From contig NZ_JAFFSX010000022.1 of the NCBI RefSeq assembly GCF_017948485.1, forward strand, positions 1 through 64,000: DNA of 64,000 nucleotides, read 5' to 3'. The notes beneath the pieces are model-generated. The model made no database searches. It saw only the letters and a program-made list of their open reading frames with translations, and was not told where the DNA came from. Each line of letters opens with the position of its first letter. The first letter of the stretch is position 1. This stretch comes from Streptomyces sp. GESEQ-35. Its GTDB lineage: Bacteria > Actinomycetota > Actinomycetes > Streptomycetales > Streptomycetaceae. The position numbers were made by a program, and so were the translations under genes. This document shows positions 16,229-24,486 of the stretch, piece after piece.

Positions 16229-16810
16229 ATGGTGATCGAGGCGGAGTTGAAGGCCCGGGTTCACTCGCCCGAAGCCGTCGTCCGGCAGCTCGACGAGCGC
16301 GCCAAAGCCCGGGTTGAGGTGTACCGGGACACGTACTACGACCGGCCGGACGGTTCTTTGGAGAAGGCGGACCAGGAGCTGCGGGTTCGGACGATCCATG
16401 GCGACGACGGCACCCGTACGATGCTCACCTTCAAGGACGCTGCGGTGGATGAGGACTCCGGTTCGAAGCCCGAGTACGAGACCGTCGTAGAGGATGCCGA
16501 GGTCGCCCACGCCATCCTCCGAGGCCTCGGACACGTGGAGGTCATCGCATTCGAGAAGCGCTGCCGGAACTACGAGTTCGAGGCAGGCGGCCGGCGCATG
16601 CTCGCCACGCTTGTCCGCGTGCCGGAGATCGACGGGACGTTCCTTGAGGTGGAGACGCTCGTGGACGAGGACGGGGTGAGCGCGGCTCTGGACGACATTC
16701 GCTCCGTCCTATCTGAGTTCGGCATCGGGCCCGAGAACCTAACTCGAGAGACGTATACGGGAGCTGTGACGGCGCAGCGAGGGCGGTCTGGTGCCGTCGG
16801 TGGGCTGTGA
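16229..16810 (+). CDS. CYTH-domain protein (class IV adenylate cyclase / triphosphatase type)
   Basis: A 193-residue protein with the CYTH signature ExExK at the N-terminus (IEAELKARV). It continues with the tunnel-wall residues of the family: YYDRPDGSLEKADQELRVRT (Arg pairs), MLTFKDA (Lys), EYETVVED, FEKRCRNYEF (Lys/Arg) and FLEVETLVDED. CYTH enzymes hydrolyse or cyclise triphosphates (CyaB cAMP synthesis, thiamine triphosphatase, inorganic triphosphatase). Which reaction applies cannot be told. ATG 16229 follows a GGAGAGAGGGG ribosome site. Co-transcription with the XRE gene suggests a regulator-enzyme pair in which a nucleotide or polyphosphate signal may be made or removed (inference). 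Confidence 0.85.
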   Translation: MVIEAELKARVHSPEAVVRQLDERAKARVEVYRDTYYDRPDGSLEKADQELRVRTIHGDDGTRTMLTFKDAAVDEDSGSKPEYETVVEDAEVAHAILRGLGHVEVIAFEKRCRNYEFEAGGRRMLATLVRVPEIDGTFLEVETLVDEDGVSAALDDIRSVLSEFGIGPENLTRETYTGAVTAQRGRSGAVGGL

Positions 16811-16975
16811 TCGATGCGGACTGCCTGAGGTTGGTGGGTTCAAGCGGCTGGCTCGAGGATTCAGCGACGGGGCAGCCGCGCCAGTATTGGGATCGCCAAC
16901 TCGCGCCCACCGATCCCGCACCTGCGCCCAGCGTTCCCCGGCAGAGCTGAAAGCATCTTCAGCGATACACGCACG

Positions 16976-17404
16976 TTCCGGCGACAGCAACTCCTCGACG
17001 TGTACGCGGAGATTTACGCAGACCGGTTGAGCGAGGACTTCCACAGCGTCGAGCGGTTCGACGAGCGGCTCGGCTGGAACACCGAAGTTCCCGGGTTCGC
17101 TGCGGTTGTCGGCTACGTCGACGACACCCCGATTGGCTATGCCTACGGATGCACCCTCCAGGAGGCGACGCGATGGTGGAACGGCATCCAAACGCGGGTT
17201 CCGGCAGACGCCACCGAGGAGACCGGCTCGCGCACCTTTGCACTCTCGGAGCTCATGGTCGTTAAGAAGGCTCGCGGCACGGGCATCGCACGACACATCC
17301 ACGACGAGTTGCTACGCGACCGACCGGAGGAACGCGAGTGGTTTGGCGACGTGCTGCCCTTCTCCGATGCTCCGTTGTACGACGCGTTGATTCTTCGACG
17401 TTGA
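16976..17404 (+). pseudogene. Degenerate GNAT acetyltransferase
   Basis: The frame contains recognisable GNAT sequence: RRQQLLDVYAEIYADRL, GYVDDTPIGYAYG, and the acetyl-CoA loop FALSELMVVKKARGTGIARH. Two faults are visible. The homologous sequence continues upstream of the only plausible start (GTG 17000) without any ATG/GTG/TTG before a stop at 16826-16828. In addition, RPEERE runs directly into VLPFSDAPLYDALIL, removing about 25-30 residues of the C-terminal strands that family members have there. It is probably a pseudogene produced by loss of the 5' end and an in-frame deletion. If translated from 17000 it would give 134 residues. Confidence 0.65.
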
Positions 17405-17438
17405 ACTGCGCGAGCTCGGTCAAAGCGAAGGTGACTCG

Positions 17439-18473
17439 CTAGGCGGGCACGGGGCAATCCAAGCAGCGGAAAGATCGAGGAGCGCTACTTGAGGTGGCGG
17501 TGCTTCCCTCGAACTCAGAGAAGCCACCACTGTTGTTGCGATACACGATGCCGATCCCGTGTTCAGTGAGCAGGTCGCGGAGGTCCTCGCGGGGGAGCGT
17601 AGGTGTCAGGACCATCAGGTGGAAGGGCTCGTCGTGGACAATGGTTCTCAAATGGCGGTGTGCGTGGAGGAGTTGAGCAAGAGCCTGAGTGATCGACTCG
17701 GTTGCTGCACTGCCCGTCGGTTGGTAAACCGTGTGGTTCGTCTGGTTGTAGATCTCGAATGAGAGCTGATCCGCCGAGTTTTGCAGGGATAACTCCATTT
17801 GCCCGATGGTCATCCCAGACGCGATCTCGTGCGTCTCGAAAGCGTCCGCTAGATCATCGCGGATCGCTTCTACTCGGGCGATGTCGGTTTGCGGTTGACG
17901 CTGACGCCTCTGGCGTCGGTACGACCGAGCGAGACTCCCTGCGGTCCGCTGGAACCGAATTCGGGGACTGGCTGCCAGTGGCAGTGTATCGGAATCCTCC
18001 CGGATATATGGGCCGGTGGGACGAAGGCGGAAGACAACGATGTTGCGATCTTGGTCCAGTTCGTCTTTTGCTTCCCGTATGTCGTAGGGCTTGCGCTCGT
18101 CAACCTTGAATTCTCCTATGTACTTGTGTGTTCGCGTGCCGCTTCCTGGGACATTGCCCACAGCGACAAACGCGTGTAAGGTGCGCCCCATATTTGCGTG
18201 TTCCAGTATGGAGGCATTTCCGCCATCTAAGGTCTGATCGCCGCGCTTGCCGGTCCCGGTATAGGTGAATACGGGGCCCAAGTCGTCGTCCTCGGCAAGC
18301 CATCCATCCCGATATCCGTAGCGCCTACCTATTTTGCTGTCGGAGAATATAAGGACGTTGCGTTTCTCTCTGGCTGGGCAGATTCCGGCGAAGCCGCTGC
18401 CGCCGAGTACGGGGTGGATCTGTGCACGTGTGAGGATGTCGCCAGGCGTGAACCCGGCCGTGGACGTCGTCAT
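17439..18473 (-). CDS. ScoMcrA-like SRA-domain protein with degenerate nuclease half
   Basis: A 344-residue protein. The N-terminal 150 residues match the SRA-like domain of ScoMcrA-type restriction enzymes: GDILTRAQIHPVLGGSG, FSDSKIGRRYGYRDGW, FTYTGTGKRGDQTLDGGNAS, then YIGEFKVDE and NIVVFRLRP. Such domains read modified or phosphorothioated DNA bases. After a basic linker (YRRQRRQRQPQ), the C-terminal part resembles the PD-(D/E)XK-like domain usually fused to it (LSFEIYNQTNHTVYQPTGSA, SITQALAQLLHAHRHL, LLTEHGIGIVY). The positions I expect to be D and ExK read E/N and QPT, so cleavage activity is probably lost. It lies in an island with a PLD-helicase gene. Role likely in modified-DNA recognition or defence regulation. 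Confidence 0.72.
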   Translation of the reverse strand: MTTSTAGFTPGDILTRAQIHPVLGGSGFAGICPAREKRNVLIFSDSKIGRRYGYRDGWLAEDDDLGPVFTYTGTGKRGDQTLDGGNASILEHANMGRTLHAFVAVGNVPGSGTRTHKYIGEFKVDERKPYDIREAKDELDQDRNIVVFRLRPTGPYIREDSDTLPLAASPRIRFQRTAGSLARSYRRQRRQRQPQTDIARVEAIRDDLADAFETHEIASGMTIGQMELSLQNSADQLSFEIYNQTNHTVYQPTGSAATESITQALAQLLHAHRHLRTIVHDEPFHLMVLTPTLPREDLRDLLTEHGIGIVYRNNSGGFSEFEGSTATSSSAPRSFRCLDCPVPA

Positions 18474-18574
18474 GATCCGAGGCTAATGGTTTCAGGGTCC
18501 ACGGAGTGCTGGGAGTCGCGCAAGTTACGCAAGAGACCGTTGTGGCAGCGTCACATCCAAGCGAGGATGGCGCG

Positions 18575-19150
18575 ATGAGTGACGCGACGGGGACGGTCAT
18601 CGCGGGAGTAATCGCCTTCGCAGCCGCAGTCATCGGTGCTGTCATCGCCGGGATGTACGCCAAGCACGGAGCCGAAGCCGGTGGGCGTAAAGCAGTTGAG
18701 GCGGCGTTGGCTCAGGTGCACGGCCAGGCTGCGGCGGAGCACTGGCAGTGGGTGCGCAGCCAGCGACATCAGGCCTTCGCCGCCCTCCTTGCAGCCTATG
18801 CCGTTCTGGATGAAGCGCTCGTGCGCCTTACGCCTGAGATTCGAGCTGGGGCCGGGCTGGATGAGGCGACGGGGCGCGAGTTTCGAGAGCGCACCGTTGA
18901 ACTTAAGGCAAAAACCAGCCAATTGGCCCTTTGGGGGCCAAATGAGGCGAACGTATTGGCTTACGCCCTGACGGGGAAGTCGCTGGCGGCCGTCGGGGCT
19001 TTGTTGCAGGTGGCGGGTGCGAGTTCTGCGGGCCTGAGCGTGACCTGGTCCAACTTCGACCAGGCTAGGGGCGAGATGACCCAGGCATACGCCACTTTCC
19101 TTCAGAGAGCTGGAGAAATCATTCGTGATCCGTTGCAGCCCGTCAGCTAG
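18575..19150 (+). CDS. Single-pass membrane protein of unknown function in the defence-like block
   Basis: A 191-residue protein starting MSDATGTVIAGVIAFAAAVI. One N-terminal transmembrane helix (residues 6-28) is followed by a predominantly helical cytosolic region (GGRKAVEAALAQVHGQAAAE, HQAFAALLAAYAVLDEALVR) with conserved-looking WVRSQRHQAF and LWGPNEANVLAYAL. No domain is recognised. ATG 18575 has GAGG seven to ten bases upstream; an earlier start at 18506 is less likely. It is the only plus-strand gene between the SRA-like and PLD-helicase genes and is convergent with the latter (40 bases). Membrane-anchored unknowns are common effectors in anti-phage modules, but no motif proves that here. 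Confidence 0.6.
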   Translation: MSDATGTVIAGVIAFAAAVIGAVIAGMYAKHGAEAGGRKAVEAALAQVHGQAAAEHWQWVRSQRHQAFAALLAAYAVLDEALVRLTPEIRAGAGLDEATGREFRERTVELKAKTSQLALWGPNEANVLAYALTGKSLAAVGALLQVAGASSAGLSVTWSNFDQARGEMTQAYATFLQRAGEIIRDPLQPVS

Positions 19151-19189
19151 TGGGTTCTTCCTCATCGCGTGTCAGAGCCCCAACGGTGA

Positions 19190-22100
19190 CTAGCCTGCGG
19201 TGATACCCGAGTACGACCACACATCCGCAGGCAGGTCATAGTGCAACTGCCAGGTGATGGCCATGGGCTTGCTGCCCTCGTGCCGGACGAAGGTCGCCGG
19301 GCCCAGCAGCATCCAGGGCTGGGCTTTGCCGATGTCGGTGTCCTTGTAGCGTCGCATGAACAGCAGCACGTGGCTTCCGCGTTGCTTGTGCTGCTGGTAG
19401 CGCAGGCCCGTGGGTGAGGTGGCTGCGGTTGTGCTCTGTGACTCCCAGTGGAAGAGGGAAGGGCTCAACGCGTAGTCCTTGTACCGGATGGTGGGGGAGA
19501 AGTCCTTCTCACTCTTCTCGAGGGTGATCAGCAGTGTGTCCGTCTGGTTCTGCTCGTCCCACAGGACGCCCTGTGCAAAGGAGCCGGGCATCTGACCGCC
19601 AAGGCGGGCAACACCGAGTGCGGCCAGGATCTCCGAGCGGTTGTATGCGCTATGGATCTTCAGGGGGATGTGGACGTGTGGGCCCTCTAGGGGGAGGGGG
19701 AAGTGGTCGGCGTGCCCCATCACGTGGTCAAGTACCTGTCGCAATTCGCTACGGAACGCTCGTTGCTCGCGAAGCGATTCGAGCCCCTCTCGGTAGGAGC
19801 TGAACCCGCCAGCCTTGTCCCAGAGGTTGAAGAACAGCATGCGCGCGTACGTTTGATCTTTTGCGCTCAGCGACTCGTACGTTGGTGCGTCATCGCTCAC
19901 CAAGCGCGTGTATGCATCAGCGCGTTCGCGGTCGTCGACGTGCAAGAACGCGTGGACTCGCTTCAACAGGTTTGGCTCATCGGACTGTTCAGGCCGGTCG
20001 GCCAGGCCAGCGCGGCGTAGGACCGTCGTCCATGAGTTGCTCGACTTGTACAGCTCCCGGATCTCACGGCGACTCTCCTTGAGATAGTCGGCGAGGAGCG
20101 GCGCATCGAAGTCCTTCGCCTCCTTGGCGAGGGTCTGGACGGTCGCCTTGATCTGGTTGCGGATGTTGTCCAAGACAAGGTCCTTGGACTTGCCTTCAAG
20201 GATGATCTGGCAACCGGACGGCAGCAGAGGAAAGTCGTGTTCTGCGTGCTCAAGGAGACGATTGCGCGACAGGTTGGTCATCGCCCTGAACTGCTCCTCG
20301 AACCGGAACTCGGCTCGATGCTGGCCGATGAAGTCGAGCACCGTGAGCACAGGCTTGTCCGGCGTACGGCGCAGTCCTCGGCCGAGTTGCTGAAGGAAGA
20401 CGGTGGCGCTGTTCGTGGGACGCAGGAGGAGCAGCGTATCGACGTCGGGGATATCCAAGCCCTCGTTGAAGAGGTCTACGGAGAAGATGACTTGGATCTC
20501 TCCGGCCTTGAGCTGGGACAGCACGTGGTCACGGACCTCGGGCTTCGATGTGCTATCCAAGGCTTCAGCCTTGAAGCCGGCATCTTGGAAGCACTTCGCC
20601 ATGAAGTGAGCGTGTCTCCGGCTGACACAGAAGCCGAGTGCCCGCATGTTCATCGGGTCGGACACTTTGTCCCGCACCTGCTTGATGACGATACGGACGC
20701 GCGCATGGTCGGCGGAGAACAACTCGCCGAGCTGGCTCTGGTCGTACGTACCCGAACGCCAGTTGAGGCGGGTGAGGTCCGTACCGTCGGGCACGCCGAA
20801 GTAGTGGAACGGACAGAGGAGATCGTTGGCGAGGGCCTCCCACAACCGCATCTCGGCGGCGATCCGTCCTTCGAAAAATTCGTCCTGCACGTTAAGGCCG
20901 TCGGCGCGCTCGGGAGTGGCGGTCAGACCGAGGAGTTGTTGGGGCTTGAAATGGTTGAGAACGCGGCGATACGTCGTAGACGTGGCGTGATGGAACTCGT
21001 CGACGACGATGATGTCGAAGTGTTCCGGGTCGAACTGGTCGAGTCGCTGGTCCGTGAGCGACTGGACGCTAGCGAAGACATGCTTCCAGTCGCGCGGTAG
21101 CTCGCTGCTGAAGAGTGCTTCGCCGAAGGATGCGTCATCGAGTACTTCGCGGTACATGCGCAACGACTGCTTCAGGATCTCCTTGCGGTGTGCCACGAAG
21201 AGGAGTCGCGGGTACTGCTTGCCGCCCCACTGCCTATGTAGATTGCGGTAGTCAAGGGCTGCCATGACTGTCTTGCCCGTACCGGTCGCGGCGACAAGCA
21301 AGTTGCGCTGGTGACCACGGATCTCACGCTCAACGCGGAGTCGTTCCAGCATGTCGGCCTGGTGCGGGTGCGGCCGAACCTCAAGGCCTGACAGGCTGAT
21401 CTTGGAGTCTTGGCTGGATGGCGAACCGCCCGCCAACCCCAAAGCTTCGTCCAATTTGCGGGCGTCGCGATCCGGATCGTAGGGCTCAAAAGCGATGTCG
21501 TTCCAGTAGGCGTCGAAGGTGGCCTCGAACTTGTTGAGCACGACCGGCGTGGCCACTGATGACAGGCGCACATTCCACTCGAGGCCGTCGAGTAGTGCGG
21601 CCTTCGAGAGATTTGAGCTGCCGACGTACGCCGTGTCGAAGCCGCTCTTGCGCCGAAACAGCCAAGCCTTTGCATGGAGTCGTGTCGAGCGAAGTTCGTA
21701 GTTGACCTTCACCTGGGCGCCGAAGTCGCGGACGAGTCGGTCGAGCGCGTGGCGGTCGGTGGCGCCGATGTAGGTGGTTGTGATGACTCGGATAGGGACG
21801 CCGCGTTCCGCTGCGGCACGGAGAGAGTCTTCGAGTACACGCAGTCCGTACCACTTCACGAAGGCGCAGAGCAGATCAATGCGATCCGCTGTCGCTAGCT
21901 CAGCGCGCAGCTCGCTGCCGAGGCTTGGGTCCTCAGGGGAGTTGGTGATGAGAGCGGTCTCCGAGAGAGGTGTGAGCGGGCGTATTGCGTAGACGCCGGG
22001 TGCCTCCTTCTCGGCTAGGGCGAGGAGTTGGCGAGGGCCGTCGGAGATGAGCTCGACGGCATCACTGCTTCCGGGGTCGGCGGGGTCGGATGAGGATGAG

Positions 22101-22345
22101 AGTGACTCGATGATCTTGTTGGCTACGGCGACGCGCTTGTCATGCGGCAGTTGGCTTAGTCGCTGTCTTACCGCCCGACTGATGTGTCGGGCGAGTACAT
22201 GGGGTGACGATTCTTCGCTGACCTCGTCATCGATGGCTTTCCAACCGGCTGCCTTCAACTGTTCCATCTGCTCCTGCATGCGTTCAGTGACGAGTTCCTC
22301 GTAAACACCCGCGACAGGCTGCGACAGATCCCCCGGCTGAACCAC
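19190..22345 (-). CDS. PLD-nuclease / DEAD-like helicase / DUF3427 fusion
   Basis: A 1051-residue multidomain protein. Residues 150-290 form a phospholipase-D-type nuclease (HAKAWLFRRK and GSSNLSKAALLDGLEW). A superfamily 2 helicase follows: Walker A AATGTGKTVMAALDY, DEAH-type VVDEFHHA, TATPERADG, then the C-terminal lobe with QQLGRGLRRTPDKP. The remainder (about 690-1050) is the DUF3427 region (GWTVLRRAGLADRPEQ-like, HVHIPLKIHSAYNRSEI, ending YDLPADVWSYSG). Start is GTG 22345, with GGGGAAA six bases upstream, giving the usual family length; a longer frame upstream encodes low-complexity proline-rich sequence. These proteins occur in defence islands, probably restricting foreign DNA. The third base composition is less GC-extreme than in flanking genes. 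Confidence 0.87.
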   Translation of the reverse strand: MVQPGDLSQPVAGVYEELVTERMQEQMEQLKAAGWKAIDDEVSEESSPHVLARHISRAVRQRLSQLPHDKRVAVANKIIESLSSSSDPADPGSSDAVELISDGPRQLLALAEKEAPGVYAIRPLTPLSETALITNSPEDPSLGSELRAELATADRIDLLCAFVKWYGLRVLEDSLRAAAERGVPIRVITTTYIGATDRHALDRLVRDFGAQVKVNYELRSTRLHAKAWLFRRKSGFDTAYVGSSNLSKAALLDGLEWNVRLSSVATPVVLNKFEATFDAYWNDIAFEPYDPDRDARKLDEALGLAGGSPSSQDSKISLSGLEVRPHPHQADMLERLRVEREIRGHQRNLLVAATGTGKTVMAALDYRNLHRQWGGKQYPRLLFVAHRKEILKQSLRMYREVLDDASFGEALFSSELPRDWKHVFASVQSLTDQRLDQFDPEHFDIIVVDEFHHATSTTYRRVLNHFKPQQLLGLTATPERADGLNVQDEFFEGRIAAEMRLWEALANDLLCPFHYFGVPDGTDLTRLNWRSGTYDQSQLGELFSADHARVRIVIKQVRDKVSDPMNMRALGFCVSRRHAHFMAKCFQDAGFKAEALDSTSKPEVRDHVLSQLKAGEIQVIFSVDLFNEGLDIPDVDTLLLLRPTNSATVFLQQLGRGLRRTPDKPVLTVLDFIGQHRAEFRFEEQFRAMTNLSRNRLLEHAEHDFPLLPSGCQIILEGKSKDLVLDNIRNQIKATVQTLAKEAKDFDAPLLADYLKESRREIRELYKSSNSWTTVLRRAGLADRPEQSDEPNLLKRVHAFLHVDDRERADAYTRLVSDDAPTYESLSAKDQTYARMLFFNLWDKAGGFSSYREGLESLREQRAFRSELRQVLDHVMGHADHFPLPLEGPHVHIPLKIHSAYNRSEILAALGVARLGGQMPGSFAQGVLWDEQNQTDTLLITLEKSEKDFSPTIRYKDYALSPSLFHWESQSTTAATSPTGLRYQQHKQRGSHVLLFMRRYKDTDIGKAQPWMLLGPATFVRHEGSKPMAITWQLHYDLPADVWSYSGITAG

Positions 22346-22863
22346 GCTGATTTCCCCAATCCCCAAACACAGCAATGGCCCTGTTGTATCAGGTGACCCT
22401 GACAGTCCCCATGGCCGACTTGGGTTTCTATGTAGGTGCCGTTGGGCCGCCCGCTTCTTGGTCAGTGTCGTGCTTCCGCGGCCCGTATCAAGGGCGCTGC
22501 GCGTCGCCTTCGGCGATGGCCCTCCGGGCCACCCCTGACACGGGCCGCTCCAGCACGGGGGAGAAGCGAGCGGGCGGCCCGGAAAGACGGGTGGCCGAGG
22601 TGGGTTTGCGGTGGGGTCGGCTGCGGTCTGGTCCGGGGTTTGCGGGCGCGGTCGCGGCTCGGCGGCACGCCGGGTCGGCTTGGCGGCGTTCGGTTGGTGG
22701 GTGGGGCGCGGTCGCGTAGTCGGGGCGGTGGGGTGTGGTGGCGGCCGTCGGTTGGGGTTGGGTGGTGGCGGAGGCGGAGTGGGGCGCTGGTGGTTGATCG
22801 GGTGTTTCTGCGAGGGTGGTTCACTCGTTCGAGTGTGGGATTTACCTGGTGTTATCACTCTGA
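22346..22863. other. G-rich intergenic region with no credible gene
   Basis: More than 500 bases between the helicase start and the DUF222-HNH gene. All open frames encode Pro/Arg or Gly/Val-rich low-complexity sequence. The plus strand from about 22560 to 22800 is strongly G-biased (runs such as GGTGGTGGCGGAGG), an uncommon composition for a promoter region. I see nothing else besides the palindromes near its right end. Confidence 0.6.
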
Positions 22864-22866
22864 GTG
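22821..22866. promoter_or_regulatory. Two palindromes upstream of the HNH gene
   Basis: CACTCG-TT-CGAGTG (22821-22834) and TCACTC-T-GAGTGA (22854-22866) are perfect inverted repeats sharing the half-site CACTC, with centres about 32 bases (three helical turns) apart, 80-125 bases before the HNH start. They look like paired operator sites. Confidence 0.5.
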
Positions 22867-22947
22867 AGCGACAATTGGATGTGGGAGCTCGCTTGTGGGA
22901 GTGGTGAGTTCGGCGTGCGGTTGTTGGTCTGTCGGGGGGTGAGTGCC

Positions 22948-24357
22948 ATGTCCGTGTCCGGTCCGATGAGTGTTGGGTCTGGACTGTCGCCTGTCCCGCC
23001 GCAGGGACGTCCGGTGGAGGTCGGTGGGGCGCCGGCCGGGGCGTTGGATGCGTGGGTGGCTCGGCTGCGGGAGCAGGGGCCGGGGGCCGTGAGTGCCGGG
23101 CAGTTGGATGCGCTCGATGTGGAGGGGTTGTCTGCTCGGGGGTTTGTTGATGCGTTGGTTGTGCTGGAGGCGCATCTGTCTTGGGTGCAGGCCAAGCAGG
23201 TTGAGGTGCTGGCTGCTATTGCCGAGCGGGCCGAGACGCCGGAGGCGGTGATCTTGGCTGGGGGTGGCAGTTTGGATGATGTGTTTGCCGCCTCCTGGGA
23301 TACGGCGGTGGAAGAGGTGGCCTGTGCGTTGCGGCTGGCCAATGGCACCGCCGCGCAGCGGTTGAAGGCGGCCACGCTGCTGGCCTCCCGGCATGAGGCC
23401 ACCACTGGGCTTCTTGCCGAGGGGCAGATCTCGTACGTGCAGGCGCAGGCTGTTGCTGAGCAGCTTGAGGTGCTTGACGACGAGGTTGCCGGGCAGGTTG
23501 AGGCGGTGATGGTGGGCAAGATGCCTGCGCAGGCTGCTGGGCAGACCCGGGCCTCGTTGCGTCGGGAGATTCATCGGGCCGATCCGGCGGGGGCCGAGCT
23601 GCGGCACCGGCATCGGGTGCGGGAGCGCGGTCTCCTGCACTATCCGAAGGATGACGGCATGGCCGTGTTCGGGGCGGTGCTGCCTGCGCAGCAGGCCGCG
23701 CTCATGGAGCAGGTTGTCGACACTCGAGCCCAGGGGTATGGCGACGATGGGCGCAGTCTTGAGCAGAAGCGTGCCGATGCGTTGTTCGAGTTGGTCGTCA
23801 GCCCGCCTGGCGTGATTGGTGGATTGGGGCCGGAGCGGGGCGAAAGGGCGGGGCGTAGCGCCGTCGTAGTGCAGGTGACCGTGCCCTTCGACATCCTGCT
23901 GGGCGCCGAGGACGGGCCGGGCGAGCTGAAGGGGTACGGGCCGATCGCCGCTTCACAGGCCCGGGAGTTGGCGTTTGCGCCCGGCACTGTCTGGCGGCGG
24001 CTGTTGACCCAGCCGGAGACCGGGCTGTTGGTGAAGACCGATCCCACTACCTATCGGCCGACGGCCGAGGCGGAGCGGCAGGTGCTTGCTCGGGATCAGT
24101 ACTGCGCCTTTCCCTCCTGCCGGATGCCCGCCCATCGCTGCGACCTCGACCACATCCGGCCCTTCGACCACCGTCGTCCCGAGCGGGGCGGGCCGACCGT
24201 GCCGGACAATCTGCAGCCGTTGTGCCGTCGGCATCATCGGCTCAAGACTCATCATCCCGGTTGGGCAGTCAGGCGCGATCGGCACACCGGAACCACTACC
24301 TGGACCGCCCCGACCGGCCACACCTACACCAACACCCCACCCGTCTATCGGGAATGA
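22948..24357 (+). CDS. DUF222 / HNH endonuclease (13E12-repeat family)
   Basis: A 469-residue protein of the actinobacterial 13E12 family. The first 300 residues form the helical DUF222 domain (VEVLAAIAERAETPEAVI, LEVLDDEVAGQVEAVMVGKM, LPAQQAALMEQVVDTRA). The C-terminus is an HNH nuclease: RDQYCAFPSC, CDLDHIRPFDHRRPERGGPT (His of the HNH), NLQPLCRRHHRLKTH, with a Cys pair for structural zinc. ATG 22948 sits after a GGGGGGTGAG site; starts 84 bases upstream or 18 downstream are possible. These genes behave like selfish or repeated accessory elements; targets are unknown. It borders the defence-like block and has its own palindromic promoter region. Confidence 0.88.
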   Translation: MSVSGPMSVGSGLSPVPPQGRPVEVGGAPAGALDAWVARLREQGPGAVSAGQLDALDVEGLSARGFVDALVVLEAHLSWVQAKQVEVLAAIAERAETPEAVILAGGGSLDDVFAASWDTAVEEVACALRLANGTAAQRLKAATLLASRHEATTGLLAEGQISYVQAQAVAEQLEVLDDEVAGQVEAVMVGKMPAQAAGQTRASLRREIHRADPAGAELRHRHRVRERGLLHYPKDDGMAVFGAVLPAQQAALMEQVVDTRAQGYGDDGRSLEQKRADALFELVVSPPGVIGGLGPERGERAGRSAVVVQVTVPFDILLGAEDGPGELKGYGPIAASQARELAFAPGTVWRRLLTQPETGLLVKTDPTTYRPTAEAERQVLARDQYCAFPSCRMPAHRCDLDHIRPFDHRRPERGGPTVPDNLQPLCRRHHRLKTHHPGWAVRRDRHTGTTTWTAPTGHTYTNTPPVYRE

Positions 24358-24486
24358 GTGCCATGTGTGCGATCAGCGCGATCAGTGCGATCAAGGCAGA
24401 GGTGCGGCGTCGCCATTGCCCGGCGATTTGATCCGGGGAACGCCTTCGTCGCCAGTTGTTCGTGCAGGTGGTCAGCAGGGCACGGG

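Noticed and set aside
15357..16810. Toxin-antitoxin reading of the XRE/CYTH pair
   Set aside because: CYTH enzymes are not known toxins and the XRE protein carries a large sensor-like domain; treated as a regulator-enzyme pair instead.
22375..22858. N-terminal extension of the PLD-helicase into the G-rich leader
   Set aside because: The extension is Pro/Arg-rich low complexity; GTG 22345 with a ribosome site gives the usual family length.
24358..24486. Minus-strand RRRRSPDQIAGQW resembling the IS30 transposase SPEQI motif
   Set aside because: Only about a dozen residues, no DDE motif or inverted repeats nearby; likely chance.
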